Assembly (NCBI GenBank): GCA_036741355.1
Contig: DAINSK010000020.1
Coordinates: forward strand, 1 to 64,000
Direction: 5' to 3'
Length of the DNA: 64,000 nucleotides
Source: JBBRGK01 sp036741355
GTDB taxonomy: Bacteria; Chloroflexota; Dehalococcoidia; CAUJGQ01
The notes below the pieces were generated by a model. The model made no database searches. It was not told the DNA's origin and saw nothing but the letters and a program-made list of their open reading frames with translations. The position numbers and the translations under genes are program-made. Shown piece by piece: positions 43,340 to 52,297 of the stretch. The stretch's first letter is position 1; every line of letters begins with the position of its first letter.

Positions 43340-44065
43340 ATGCGAATCGGCACCATTGCCCGAATATATCGCTACCCGGTGAAGTCGATGGCCGGAGAGG
43401 AACTGATCCAAACCGCGGTCGGGTTCCAGGGGGTACCGGGGGATCGCCGGTACGCCTTCGTGCAGGCAGAGACGCGGAGCCCGTTTCCCTGGCTGACGGC
43501 GCGCGAAGTTGCTGAAATGCTCTGTTACCGTCCCGGATTCGAGGACCAATACACGGGGACGGGAAGCGAGCCCTCTCCATTAGTAACAACCCCGGACGGC
43601 CGCCGCTTGCGTGTCGACGATGGCGCGCTGAAGGCCGACCTGGAACAGAAGCTGGGCAAGCCGCTGTTCCTGATGCGCGACTACCGCGGCAACTATGACG
43701 TCGCGGCGATTTCGATCATCAGCCTGGCAGCCGTTGCGGAGATCGGCAAGAGCGCGGGCCGCGTGCTGGACCCGCGCCGGTTCCGAGCAAACTTCTACCT
43801 CGAACCGGAACCAGGAAGTCCCGTACCCGAGGCGGAATGGGTGGGAAAGGTGCTGGCCATAGGGCCCGATCTGCGGCTGGCGGTGACCGAGCAGGACGAA
43901 CGCTGCGTGATGATAAACCTCGATCCGGACAGTGCCGCTGGCGACCCCGTGGTGCTGAAGACGGTCGCAACCGAGTACGGCAACCGCGCAGGCGTCTATG
44001 CCGTGGTGCTACGTCCCGGGATCGTCAACACCGGCGATGGCGTCGAGGTCGTTGGCCAAGTGTAA
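43340..44065 (+). CDS. MOSC-domain protein
   Basis: A 241-residue protein of the MOSC/MOSC_N group. The beta-barrel N-terminal part has YRYPVKSMAGEELIQTAVGF and GVPGDRRYAFV, and the C-terminal MOSC part has VLDPRRFRANFYLEPEPGSP and QDERCVMINLDPDS with the conserved cysteine. MOSC proteins bind a molybdenum cofactor or transfer sulfur to metal centres. The gene follows the amidohydrolase by 52 bp and may be co-transcribed. ATG 43340 fits the domain start. Confidence 0.82.
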   Translation: MRIGTIARIYRYPVKSMAGEELIQTAVGFQGVPGDRRYAFVQAETRSPFPWLTAREVAEMLCYRPGFEDQYTGTGSEPSPLVTTPDGRRLRVDDGALKADLEQKLGKPLFLMRDYRGNYDVAAISIISLAAVAEIGKSAGRVLDPRRFRANFYLEPEPGSPVPEAEWVGKVLAIGPDLRLAVTEQDERCVMINLDPDSAAGDPVVLKTVATEYGNRAGVYAVVLRPGIVNTGDGVEVVGQV

Positions 44066-44072
44066 GGAGGCC

Positions 44073-45407
44073 TCAATCGAGATCCCAGGTCATTTCTGTC
44101 GGGCCGAAACGGACACGGTCACCCGGCCGCACACCGGCGCGACGCAGAGCTGCGACGACGCCGAAGCGCGTCAGCCGCCGGTAGAACTCCGCGCGGGCCT
44201 CGTCCTGGGACAGGTTCAGCATCTCGGCCAACGCCGCCAGGCGACGGCCGTCGACCTCATAGCTCCCTGTCTTGAGCTTGCGGATTTCAAAACGGCGTTG
44301 CGGTTGGGGACGCAGCACGGGCAGGTCGGCCTCGCGATCGGCCTCAGGCTCGATTGACGTGCCGGCTTGAGCTGTCACGGGCGGCATTTCTGTCCAGGAG
44401 GAACCGCGCTCCCGATCGAGCGAATCCAGCAGGCGCGCAACCTTTGTAACGAGAGTACCTACGTTCTCGCGAGTCGCCACGGAGATCGGCAAGGCCTGTA
44501 TACCGCGTTCCCGCAACGCGGCTTCCAGCGCAGGCCTGTTGCCGGCGGCTTCGGCGAGATCGGTTTTGTTTAGCACCACGATCTGTGGGCGTCGCGCCAG
44601 GTCGACGTTGAACAGCTCCAACTCGCGGTTGACCATATCCATCTCGTGTACGGCGTCGGCGTGCGAAGCATCCAGCATGTGAATGAGCACGCGCGTGCGC
44701 TCTACGTGCCGTAAAAAGTCGAGCCCCAGCCCAGCGCCTTCATTGGCGCCTTCGATCAGGCCGGGGAGATCAACCATCACGAAGCTCTCCCAGCCGACGT
44801 CGACGACGCCGAGCACTGGTTCGAGCGTTGTGAACGGGTATTCGGCAACCCGCGACTCCGCAGCAGAAACAGCGCAGATCAGCGACGACTTGCCGACGCT
44901 TGGGACGCCGAGTATGCCCGCATCGGCGATCAGCTTCAGTTCCAACTCGAGCTCGGCGTGTAGACCGTGCTGCCCGCGTTCGGCGATGCGGGGAGCCTGG
45001 TTGGTGCTGGTCGTAAACCGGGCGTTACCCTTGCCGCCGAGGCCGCCGTAAGCGGCCACAACGCGGTCCCCGGAGTGGTCGAGGTCGGCGACTGTCTCGA
45101 GCCCGCCGTCCGGAGCGCGCCGGTGGACAACCGTACCGACCGGAACTTTGATGACGAGGTCTTCGCCGCTGCGGCCGTGCATCTTCTTGGCGGCGCCGTT
45201 GCCGCCGCAATCGGCACGGTACGTTCGTCGAAAGCGAAGGTGTTGCAGCGTGCTGTAGTCGTCGGTCGCCTCGAGGATGACGCTGCCACCCTGGCCGCCG
45301 TCGCCACCGTCGGGCCCGCCCTGCGGCGTGAACTTCTCGTGACGGAAGCTCACTACGCCCGACCCACCATCTCCGGCCTTGACGATGATCTCTGACCGAT
45401 CGATCAC
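44073..45407 (-). CDS. obgE: Obg GTPase
   Basis: A 444-residue Obg protein. The glycine-rich Obg fold fills residues 1-158 (IIVKAGDGGSGVVSFRHEKF, GGPDGGDGGQGG), the G domain has GVPSVGKSS, YPFTTLEPVLG and NKTDLAEA, and a C-terminal OCT domain follows (FEIRKLKTGSYEVDGRRLAA). Obg acts in ribosome assembly and stringent control. The GTG start at 45407 and CGGAG upstream are clear. DnaA-box-like sites lie about 90-280 bp upstream of its start. Confidence 0.95.
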   Translation of the reverse strand: MIDRSEIIVKAGDGGSGVVSFRHEKFTPQGGPDGGDGGQGGSVILEATDDYSTLQHLRFRRTYRADCGGNGAAKKMHGRSGEDLVIKVPVGTVVHRRAPDGGLETVADLDHSGDRVVAAYGGLGGKGNARFTTSTNQAPRIAERGQHGLHAELELELKLIADAGILGVPSVGKSSLICAVSAAESRVAEYPFTTLEPVLGVVDVGWESFVMVDLPGLIEGANEGAGLGLDFLRHVERTRVLIHMLDASHADAVHEMDMVNRELELFNVDLARRPQIVVLNKTDLAEAAGNRPALEAALRERGIQALPISVATRENVGTLVTKVARLLDSLDRERGSSWTEMPPVTAQAGTSIEPEADREADLPVLRPQPQRRFEIRKLKTGSYEVDGRRLAALAEMLNLSQDEARAEFYRRLTRFGVVAALRRAGVRPGDRVRFGPTEMTWDLD

Positions 45408-45499
45408 GGTGTTACTCCGACTGCTTCCAGGTCAGCCTACGGTTTTATGACCCTTGAAGCGATTGATCAAGAGAGTGATCGCAGTAGAGCAGTGGATAC

Positions 45500-45686
45500 C
45501 GTGGATAACCCTCGGAAGCCTTCACGTCAGGCGGGGGACAACCACCAGGGAACCGTGTGGAGCGGGGCCGGAACCGTGGGGAGACCGGCGCTGCGGCCGG
45601 GCGGTATACCGGAGTCAATGCAGTAAAGGGGACGAGTTATCCCCGTTCCGGACGGGTTATCCACACTTTTGGGCAGGTTATCCACA
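45500..45686. other. DnaA-box cluster, origin-like region
   Basis: Exact TTATCCACA at 45657-45665 and 45678-45686, TTATCCCCG at 45637-45645, and TTATCCACG on the minus strand at 45500-45508. The three plus-strand boxes are spaced 20 and 21 bp apart, two helical turns. Further weak matches (GTGGGGATTA) lie to 45715. No AT-rich unwinding element is obvious and no dnaA or dnaN gene is nearby. Confidence 0.55.
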
Positions 45687-45706
45687 GAAGCGGGCGCGAG
45701 TGGGGA

Positions 45707-46711
45707 TTAGGTATCCCCCGCCACTCTGACTACCGCACGGCCCCGAATGCCGCCTTTCAAGATAGTGGCCAGAGTGCCTGGGAGCTCCGACAGTGTGATG
45801 TCATAAGCGATACTCTCGGACAGCCCACGCGGCTTTAAGTCGGTGGCAAGCCGTTGCCAGAGGTGTTCCCGCACCGGCATGGGGCAGTTGACCGACTCGA
45901 TACCGAGCAGGTTCACGCCCCGGAGGATGAACGGCAAGACGGTGGTGTGCAGGTCGCTGCCGCCGGTGAGGCCTGAACTGGCGACTGAGCCGCCGTACTT
46001 CGTGGTGCGAAGCATATACGCGAGCGTCGCTCCACCGACGGGATCGACGCCCGCTGCCCAGCGTTCACGATCGATCGGGCGGTTGCTCGGCGCGGAGACC
46101 TCTTCACGGCTCAGGACCTCATTCGCGCCGATGCTCCGCAGGTAAGCGTGTTCGCCAGCCTTCCCGGTGCTGGCCGACACCTCATGGCCGAGCGCGGCCA
46201 GCATCCCAACGGCCGTGCTGCCGACGCCGCCTGTGGCGCCGCTAACGAGCACCGGGCCATTTCCGCGGCGTACACCGTTCTCTTCGAGCCGCTGGATCGA
46301 CAGCGCGGCGGTAAAGCCCGCGGTGCCAAGCGCCATTGCCTCGTGGAGCGTCAGCCCTACCGGTAGCTTGACGAGCCAGCCGGCGGGCAAGCGCGCGTAC
46401 TCAGCGAAGCCGCCGGAGTGGGCAACGCCGAGGTCATAGCCGGTGGCAAGCACCTTGTCTCCGGGACGGAAGCGCGTGTCGCCGGACTCCGTTACCGTTC
46501 CAGCCAGATCCACGCCCGGAACCATCGGGTAGGAACGTACGACACGGCCGTCCGGGATACACGCGAGGCCGTCTTTGTAGTTGACGGCGGAGTACGCAAC
46601 CCGCACGGTGACGTCGCCGGCGGGCAGGTCCTCCATCGAAAGCTGTTTCACACCCGCGCTGAACGAGTCGTCGAACTTGTTGACGACGAACGCCTGAAAG
46701 CTGCCTGCCAT
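45707..46711 (-). CDS. Quinone/acryloyl-CoA reductase (YhdH/AcuI-like, MDR superfamily)
   Basis: A 334-residue medium-chain reductase of the YhdH/AcuI subgroup. Visible are NYKDGLACIPDGRVVRSYPM, VPGVDLAGTV, the NADPH loop LVSGATGGVGSTAVGM and the C-terminal IKGGIRGRAVVRV-like ILKGGIRGRAVVRVAGD. It lacks zinc ligands. AcuI reduces acryloyl-CoA to propionyl-CoA; the true substrate here is unknown. ATG 46711 is chosen over the frame extension to 47032. Confidence 0.82.
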   Translation of the reverse strand: MAGSFQAFVVNKFDDSFSAGVKQLSMEDLPAGDVTVRVAYSAVNYKDGLACIPDGRVVRSYPMVPGVDLAGTVTESGDTRFRPGDKVLATGYDLGVAHSGGFAEYARLPAGWLVKLPVGLTLHEAMALGTAGFTAALSIQRLEENGVRRGNGPVLVSGATGGVGSTAVGMLAALGHEVSASTGKAGEHAYLRSIGANEVLSREEVSAPSNRPIDRERWAAGVDPVGGATLAYMLRTTKYGGSVASSGLTGGSDLHTTVLPFILRGVNLLGIESVNCPMPVREHLWQRLATDLKPRGLSESIAYDITLSELPGTLATILKGGIRGRAVVRVAGDT

Positions 46712-46796
46712 CGCTGCCTCCGTAGAGCCGCGGGGTGTGCCCCGGGCAGTTGCGAGTGTAACGGGGCTGCCGATTGTCAGCAATCCGGCGGGCGCG

Positions 46797-46828
46797 CAAA
46801 CGCCCCGGGGGTGCAGCTGGGGCGTTTG
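46797..46828 (-). terminator. Hairpin, probable terminator
   Basis: CAAACGCCCC (46797-46806) and GGGGCGTTTG (46819-46828) are perfect arms with a 12-nt loop, downstream of the secreted-protein gene at 46909. Confidence 0.65.
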
Positions 46829-46864
46829 TGAAGCAGGGGAACGGGACGGCTGAGACAGCAGAGC

Positions 46865-46894
46865 GGCGCCCGGGTTCGGCCGAGCCCGGGCGCC
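46865..46894 (-). terminator. Hairpin, probable terminator of the secreted-protein gene
   Basis: GGCGCCCGGG (46865-46874) and CCCGGGCGCC (46885-46894) flank a 10-nt loop, 15 bases after the stop at 46909. It and 46797-46828 form a double terminator. Confidence 0.65.
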
Positions 46895-46908
46895 GCCGGA
46901 GCATGGGG

Positions 46909-47325
46909 TTAGCAGGTGCTCGGCGCCACGAGATCCACACGTTGGGCGCCGCTGAACTCGGGAACGGTACCGGTGACATATGAGGTGCAGGCAGCAACCG
47001 AGAACCACAGAGTGGCGTCCGCCGTGTCGCAATCGGCGTTACTGCTATCGAGGTCGATGATGTAAAGGCCGCGGTTGGCGTCGTAGATCGCCGAACCACA
47101 AACGCTGCCATTCACGTGCGCGACGATCATCGTGCCGTCGTCGGCGCCATGGTCGTCGACCTGGACGAAGCCGAACATCCGGCCTGCCGGCGGCATCACC
47201 TGCGCACGGGCCGGGAGGGTGCCACGTCCAGCGAGCGCAGGCAATAGCAGCGCCGCGAGCGCGAGTCCAGCCGCCATGAGCCATCGCCGGCGGGCCGTGG
47301 CGTTGACCAGTCGGGACAAAGTCAT
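46909..47325 (-). CDS. Secreted beta-sandwich protein
   Basis: A 138-residue protein with a signal peptide (LMAAGLALAALLLPALA, cleavage near ARA) and a compact beta domain: FGFVQVDDHGADDGTMIVAH, VNGSVCGSAIYDANRGLYII, then DCDTADATLWFSV. It has four cysteines in the domain, which could form two disulfides. The pattern resembles a small repeated domain seen in Chloroflexota exported proteins. Function unknown. Two terminator hairpins follow. Confidence 0.7.
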   Translation of the reverse strand: MTLSRLVNATARRRWLMAAGLALAALLLPALAGRGTLPARAQVMPPAGRMFGFVQVDDHGADDGTMIVAHVNGSVCGSAIYDANRGLYIIDLDSSNADCDTADATLWFSVAACTSYVTGTVPEFSGAQRVDLVAPSTC

Positions 47326-47460
47326 TGATCAGTCCTGTCGCTAATGCTCGGCGGTCATCAGCTTTCTGCGTTCGCGTCCGTCGCGCCGTGTACGGACTGT
47401 CACTGATCCCAGTCTTGTCCCGCGTTCTTAGGTTCTCATTAGAAGGGATGAGTCCCGTGT

Positions 47461-48342
47461 CTATCGAACGTACTCCAGCATTTGCAGCGAGATTCCCGAG
47501 AGCTCGTCGGCGGGGATGGTGGAGACGCGTGTGCCCGGGAGGGCGCCGGGTCCGGGATCCGGGGTGGTGAAGCCCGCGGCGCGGGCCTGGTCGACGGCCG
47601 ACTGCAGGCCGGACACCTCGAAAGCGGCCATGCTCGCCATGCCCGGCGTACGCGAGGCGATCGGGCTGTCCGGAGTCGCAGGGCCGAGCAGCTCGAAAAC
47701 CGCGTCCCCGATCCTCATCTGGTGAATGATCATCGCCGGCGTTCGGACCTCGCCGGCCACGGGCACACCGAGGACTTCGACCCAAAAGCGTGTCGCCCGC
47801 TCGAGGTCAGGCGCCACCGCGACAAGGTGGTCCAGCCGTTTAAGCGGAAACTTGTGCGACAGCAGCCCGGAGGAGGAACGGCGTTCGTGGCGGGCGGCAT
47901 ACGACGGGAAGTACTGGATCAGCCTTAGGTCGGTGAGCGCCTGCTCCGGTCCACATACCTCGGCGACCTGGCAGATCTTCTGTCCGTCGCCGCCGATGAC
48001 ATCTCTGATCGCCGGATTGAGGCCACGACTTTGAAGCTCACGCACGGCGGACTGGATATCTGACACGCGCAGGCACATGGCCATCACCCCCCGGCCCTGC
48101 TCGATCGCGTCCACCAGGGTTGTACCGCCTGCGCGTCGCGCTTCATCGGCATTGGTGACGGCAAGCAACTCGACGTAAAAGCCGCGGTCGCCTTCGCCGA
48201 CGAAAAAACCGCTATTACGGGTGCCGCGACCCTGGTGTGTCGTGCCCGGAAAGAGCGTTAGCCCCAGGCGACGAAACGGATCGGCCGCCCGTTCGATGTC
48301 CGCGACGGGCAAGATGACGTGGTCGATGGCGTCGTACAGCAT
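47461..48342 (-). CDS. VOC-family protein, two domains
   Basis: A 293-residue protein with two vicinal-oxygen-chelate modules (residues 1-130 and 165-290). The first begins AIDHVILPVADIERAADPFR; the second begins LDHLVAVAPDLERATRFWVE. The metal-ligand pattern His...Glu is seen in each, with FYVELLAV and FELLGP. It is probably a dioxygenase or glyoxalase-like enzyme; the substrate is unknown. It is monocistronic. Confidence 0.82.
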   Translation of the reverse strand: MLYDAIDHVILPVADIERAADPFRRLGLTLFPGTTHQGRGTRNSGFFVGEGDRGFYVELLAVTNADEARRAGGTTLVDAIEQGRGVMAMCLRVSDIQSAVRELQSRGLNPAIRDVIGGDGQKICQVAEVCGPEQALTDLRLIQYFPSYAARHERRSSSGLLSHKFPLKRLDHLVAVAPDLERATRFWVEVLGVPVAGEVRTPAMIIHQMRIGDAVFELLGPATPDSPIASRTPGMASMAAFEVSGLQSAVDQARAAGFTTPDPGPGALPGTRVSTIPADELSGISLQMLEYVR

Positions 48343-48408
48343 GGCGGTTCTACCTCCGGCTACCAGTCTGACGACACCGTGGTGCAGGAGGAAGAGGCGC
48401 TTCTGGCC

Positions 48409-48672
48409 TTATAGATATGCTTCCGGTAGATATTCGGTCACTTCAGTGACCGAATCGCAGGGGATGTGGGCCAATTTCGCGTGTTCCCAGATATGCTGCG
48501 GATTTTCGGCCCGGTAGTAGCAGGTCATCAACCCGGCGTCGTCGTCGTAATACGACCGGACCCAGTCAAGCCCGAGGAAGTCGTGCAGGCAGGCGACCGC
48601 CCGGAAGGCCGCAGCGTCGATCTCCTCCCGCCCAACTCCCTGCAGCTTGCGTTCAATGCGGTAGATGCCCAT
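48409..48672 (-). CDS. DUF4242 (SCO4226-like nickel-binding) protein
   Basis: An 87-residue dimeric alpha/beta-barrel protein. The family segment LGLDWVRSYYDDDAGLMTCY followed by YRAENPQHIWEHAKLAHIPC matches DUF4242. Some members bind nickel. The start at 48672 gives MGIYRIERKLQ. It is next to the ClpN-HTH gene on the same strand but 76 bp apart. Confidence 0.72.
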   Translation of the reverse strand: MGIYRIERKLQGVGREEIDAAAFRAVACLHDFLGLDWVRSYYDDDAGLMTCYYRAENPQHIWEHAKLAHIPCDSVTEVTEYLPEAYL

Positions 48673-48747
48673 CGATGTACTCCGCGCTTCGCACGCTGCT
48701 CAGCCTATGCCGGTCCGCATAATACCACTGCTGCGCGGTTTTGTGTG

Positions 48748-49383
48748 CTAGTTTCCGGCAGCGTCGGGACCATCGACAGGCTGCAGCAGGTGGGAGACAT
48801 CGGCGAAACGGACGCGAAGGGCGCGCAGCCCGGCTACCCGCCGCGCGGGCAGCGTGCCGGCGCGGATCCAGGCGCGTACCGTCTGGACATGGACGCGCAG
48901 ATACTCGGCTACCTCTTCGGGCGTCATCCAGCGCTCCGCGGGCTCGGCTGCCGCGCCGCCCGTCTCCCTCAAATAGGTCTCGATCTGCTCGGGGGTGACG
49001 CCGAGCTCGCCAAACACCCGCCCCGGCAGTCCCTCTTTGCAGCGCATGAACGCCAGCAGGTACGTCAGTTCGTCGATCCGCTTGCGGCCGCCGCGGCGCA
49101 TCTCCTGCATTAGTACGCGCGAAAAGCGCACATTGTCTTCCGCCAATGCGACCGAGTTGCCCGGTGGGGACGTGCGCTCGACGATGTCTTCGATGAGCCG
49201 AACGTCGATGGTGATTGGCCCGAGTGTGAAATAGCCGAACCGTGCCACCTGGCGGAGGTAGCACAGAAAGTGGATATCGACGGTTGCCGACGAGCCAAGT
49301 TGCTGGGCGGTGGCCCGCACGTCGCGGTGGATCCGCTCGACGAAGCCGGCATCCGCGCCGGGTAGCGCGCTTTCACTCGCCAT
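48748..49383 (-). CDS. Clp-N-like domain fused to excisionase HTH
   Basis: A 211-residue protein. The N-terminal 155 residues contain a Clp-R-type repeat (IDELTYLLAFMRCKEGLPGR then VFGELGVTPEQIETYL). The C-terminal HTH_17 domain is ERWMTPEEVAEYLRVHVQTV followed by RAWIRAGTLPARRV. It may be a stress-linked DNA-binding regulator that recognises peptides through the Clp-N part. ATG 49383 is 6 bases after the -10 TATAGT, so the message is leaderless. Confidence 0.7.
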   Translation of the reverse strand: MASESALPGADAGFVERIHRDVRATAQQLGSSATVDIHFLCYLRQVARFGYFTLGPITIDVRLIEDIVERTSPPGNSVALAEDNVRFSRVLMQEMRRGGRKRIDELTYLLAFMRCKEGLPGRVFGELGVTPEQIETYLRETGGAAAEPAERWMTPEEVAEYLRVHVQTVRAWIRAGTLPARRVAGLRALRVRFADVSHLLQPVDGPDAAGN

Positions 49384-49389
49384 ATCGTT

Positions 49390-49418
49390 ACTATAGCCTC
49401 GCTTTGGGAACAACGCAA
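49390..49418 (-). promoter_or_regulatory. Promoter TTGCGT-N17-TATAGT, leaderless
   Basis: On the minus strand TTGCGT (49413-49418) and TATAGT (49390-49395) are 17 bp apart, and the ATG of the ClpN-HTH gene starts 6 bases downstream of the -10. Confidence 0.55.
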
Positions 49419-49445
49419 TTGTACGAAGGATTATAGGTTACCGGC

Positions 49446-49474
49446 TTGACAGCATCCTGTAGGCGATGTATAAG
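49446..49474 (+). promoter_or_regulatory. Sigma-70-like promoter TTGACA-N17-TATAAG
   Basis: TTGACA at 49446-49451 and TATAAG at 49469-49474, exactly 17 bp apart, about 65 bp before the acyl-CoA dehydrogenase. It gives a normal leader with AGGAGGAG ahead of ATG 49539. Confidence 0.8.
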
Positions 49475-49538
49475 TGCGGATAAGGTTGTATGACGTTGTT
49501 CATATGGCGCTTCCGAACGCACCACAGGAGGAGAGAGC

Positions 49539-50720
49539 ATGACCACCGTAACTCCAGGACGGCCGGTGCTGTCCGAAGACCTGCTCGACCGCTGCGCAGC
49601 CCGCACGGCGACCTATGACCGAGAGAACCGCTTCTTCGGTGAGGATTTCGAAGAGCTGCGTCAGGCAGGGTACCTTCTGATAGCGGTTCCGCAGGAATTG
49701 GGTGGTCTCGGCATGACCCTGGCCGAGGTCTGCCGTGAACAGCGAAAGCTGGCGTACCGCTCACCGGCGACGGCGCTCGCGACCAATATGCACATCTACT
49801 GGACCGGCGTAGCCGCCACCCTGTACGGGACTGGAGACATGTCCTGTAAGTGGATGCTGGAGGAGGCGGCGGCGGGCGAAGTGTTTGCCGCCGGCCACGG
49901 CGAATCCGGTAACGATCTGCCGGTGTTCCTCTCCTCGTCCAAGGCGGAGCGCGCGGACGGCGGCTACCGCATTTATGGCCACAAGATCTTTGGCAGCTTG
50001 ACGCCCGTCTGGACGCGGCTGGGCCTCCATGCGATGGATAGCTCCGACCCGGCGAACCCCAAGATCGTGCACGCGTTCATGCCGCGCGATACCCCGGGAT
50101 ACACGATCAAGGAGACATGGGATACGCTCGGCATGCGCGCCACCCGCAGCGACGACACGATCCTCGACGGCGCCTTCGTTCCCGACCGCTACATCCCACG
50201 GGTGGTGACTGCCGGGTTGGCTGGCGCGGACCTGTTCGTACTGAGCATCTTCGTCTGGGCCGAGGCGACGTTCGCCAACATCTACTATGGTATCGCCCAG
50301 CGGGCGCGCGACGTGGCAGTCGCGGGTCTGAAGAAGAAGACGTCGATCGCGCTGGGTGGAAAGGCGATGGCCTACCACCCGATGCTGCAATACCAGGTCG
50401 CCGAAATGTCGCTGGAACTCGATGCCATGGAGGCGCACATCGACCGTATCGCCGACGACTGGGTCAACGGCGTGGATCACGGCGGCGCATGGCCGAGCAA
50501 GCTGGTGTCGGCCAAGTACCATGCGGTGGAGGGCGCCAAGAAAGTCGTGGACCTGGCGATGGACGTCTCCGGCGGTACGGGGATGTTCAAGAGCAACGAA
50601 CTGGAGCGGCTGTACCGCGACGTACGCTGCGGCGGCTTCCATCCGGCGAATGCCAGCCTCGTACACGAGTTCGTTGGCAAGACGACATTGGGCATCCTTG
50701 GCGAGGAGCCGCGCTGGTGA
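49539..50720 (+). CDS. Acyl-CoA dehydrogenase family protein
   Basis: A 393-residue flavoprotein. An N-terminal helical domain (GYLLIAVPQELGGLGM) precedes the middle beta domain (AAGHGESGNDLPVFLSS and YRIYGHKIFGSLTP) and the C-terminal helical FAD-binding domain (GGTGMFKSNELERLYRDVRC). It oxidises acyl-CoA thioesters or a related substrate, passing electrons to ETF. A glutamate base is not obvious in the usual place, so it may be a diverged member. Terminated by a strong hairpin at 50751. Confidence 0.86.
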   Translation: MTTVTPGRPVLSEDLLDRCAARTATYDRENRFFGEDFEELRQAGYLLIAVPQELGGLGMTLAEVCREQRKLAYRSPATALATNMHIYWTGVAATLYGTGDMSCKWMLEEAAAGEVFAAGHGESGNDLPVFLSSSKAERADGGYRIYGHKIFGSLTPVWTRLGLHAMDSSDPANPKIVHAFMPRDTPGYTIKETWDTLGMRATRSDDTILDGAFVPDRYIPRVVTAGLAGADLFVLSIFVWAEATFANIYYGIAQRARDVAVAGLKKKTSIALGGKAMAYHPMLQYQVAEMSLELDAMEAHIDRIADDWVNGVDHGGAWPSKLVSAKYHAVEGAKKVVDLAMDVSGGTGMFKSNELERLYRDVRCGGFHPANASLVHEFVGKTTLGILGEEPRW

Positions 50721-50750
50721 CGTAGGCAGCCGGCGGTCGATAGTCGATAC

Positions 50751-50787
50751 AAGAGGGCGAGGCTGGGAACTCCAACCTCGCCCTCTT
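50751..50787 (+). terminator. Rho-independent terminator after acyl-CoA dehydrogenase
   Basis: 12-bp arms AAGAGGGCGAGG (50751-50762) and CCTCGCCCTCTT (50776-50787) with a 13-nt loop, directly after the gene; the T tract is short. Confidence 0.85.
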
Positions 50788-50879
50788 TGCATTGCCCGGG
50801 GATTGGGCTGACAATGCGCCTGACGGGACACACTTCGCCGCGCGTTGGTTGCGTGCAAGCTTGATGGAGGTGTCACCAC

Positions 50880-52148
50880 ATGGCGGACCCACTTTCCGGC
50901 AAACGGATCGTCCTGGGAATCAGCGGATCGATCGCGGCGTACAAAGCCGCCGATCTCGCCTCCAAGCTTCGCCAGGCAGGCGCTCTCGTCGATACGGTGA
51001 TGACGAAGGGCGCCACCGAGTTCATCACGCCGCTGGCGCTGCGGGCGGTGACGGGTCGCGCAGTGATCACCGATATGTACGACCTCCACTCCGACCTCGC
51101 GGTCGAGCACGTCGAGCTCGCGCACGCCGCGGACGCCGTCGTGGTCGCCCCGGCTACTGCCGCGACGATCGCGCGGCTCGCCAGCGGGCTGGCTGAAGAC
51201 ATGCTCTCGTTGACCGCGCTTGCGACCACCGCTCCCGTGATCGTTGCGCCCGCGATGGAGGCGAACATGTTCGCCCACGCGGCGACACAGGCGAACCTCG
51301 CCTTACTGCGCGAACGCGGCGTAACGATCGTCGGCCCGGCCGAAGGACATCTGGCAAGCGGCCGTCCGGGGCGCGGGCGGCTCGAGCGGCCGGAGCGGAT
51401 CGTCGAAGCGATCAAACTTGTGTTGGGTCGAACCGGCGACCTCGCCGGGAAGAAGATCGTCGTCTCGGCCGGCGGCACGCAGGAGCCGATCGACCCCGTT
51501 CGCTACGTAACCAATCGCTCCTCCGGCAAGCAGGGCTACGCCATCGCCGAGGCGGCGCGCGACCGTGGCGCGGCGGTGACGCTGATTTCCACCCCCGTGG
51601 CGCTCGAGCCGCCCTACGGTGTGGAGCTGGTGCGCGTGGTGCGCGCGGTCGAGATGCGCGACGCGGTGATTGACGCCTGCAGCGGCGCGGACGCGCTGAT
51701 CATGGCCGCCGCTGTGGCCGACTTCCAGCCGGCCACGATCGCCGATCGGAAGATCAAGAAGCGGCCCGGCCAGACGACGCTGACGCTCGAACTGGAGCGG
51801 ACCCCGGACATCCTTGCAGACGTCGCCGCCCGGGCAGACCAGTTTCCGGGGCTGGTGCGGGTGGGCTTTGCCGCCGAGAGCAACGACCTGCTGGAGAATG
51901 CTGCCATCAAGCTGCGCAGCAAGGACCTAGCCTTGATCGCCGCGAACGACATCACCGCCACCGACGCCGGCTTCGCGACCGAGACGAACCGGGTGGTGCT
52001 GATCGACGACGAAGGGATCGAGCATCTTCCGCTGGTCAGCAAGTACGACGTCGCCAACCGCCTGCTCGACCGGGTTGCGGACCTGCTGCATAGGCGCGGC
52101 CAGGCCGATACACGGCGGAAGGAAATGACGCGGGCGCGCGACGGGTAG
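50880..52148 (+). CDS. coaBC: Phosphopantothenoylcysteine decarboxylase/synthetase
   Basis: A 422-residue bifunctional CoA-biosynthesis enzyme. The N-terminal CoaC flavoprotein has GISGSIAAYKAADLASKLRQ, the helix with APAMEANMFAHAAT and the glycine loop SGRPGRGRLERPE. The CoaB domain follows (KKIVVSAGGTQEPIDPVRYV, NRSSGKQGYAIAEAA, AAAVADFQP). It joins cysteine to phosphopantothenate and decarboxylates the product. ATG 50880 follows GGAGGTG. Full length. Confidence 0.95.
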   Translation: MADPLSGKRIVLGISGSIAAYKAADLASKLRQAGALVDTVMTKGATEFITPLALRAVTGRAVITDMYDLHSDLAVEHVELAHAADAVVVAPATAATIARLASGLAEDMLSLTALATTAPVIVAPAMEANMFAHAATQANLALLRERGVTIVGPAEGHLASGRPGRGRLERPERIVEAIKLVLGRTGDLAGKKIVVSAGGTQEPIDPVRYVTNRSSGKQGYAIAEAARDRGAAVTLISTPVALEPPYGVELVRVVRAVEMRDAVIDACSGADALIMAAAVADFQPATIADRKIKKRPGQTTLTLELERTPDILADVAARADQFPGLVRVGFAAESNDLLENAAIKLRSKDLALIAANDITATDAGFATETNRVVLIDDEGIEHLPLVSKYDVANRLLDRVADLLHRRGQADTRRKEMTRARDG

Positions 52149-52297
52149 GCCGGCCGTGCCGCTATTGCTGTTCTCCGCCTGAAACCTAAGCCCGTACGCT
52201 GCCGAACGGGTTATGCGGCAACTCGGCCACAAGTTTACGCTTGTCGCGCCGAACTGTCCGACATCTGATATTTTACTGGCCGGCATTGTAGTGATAG

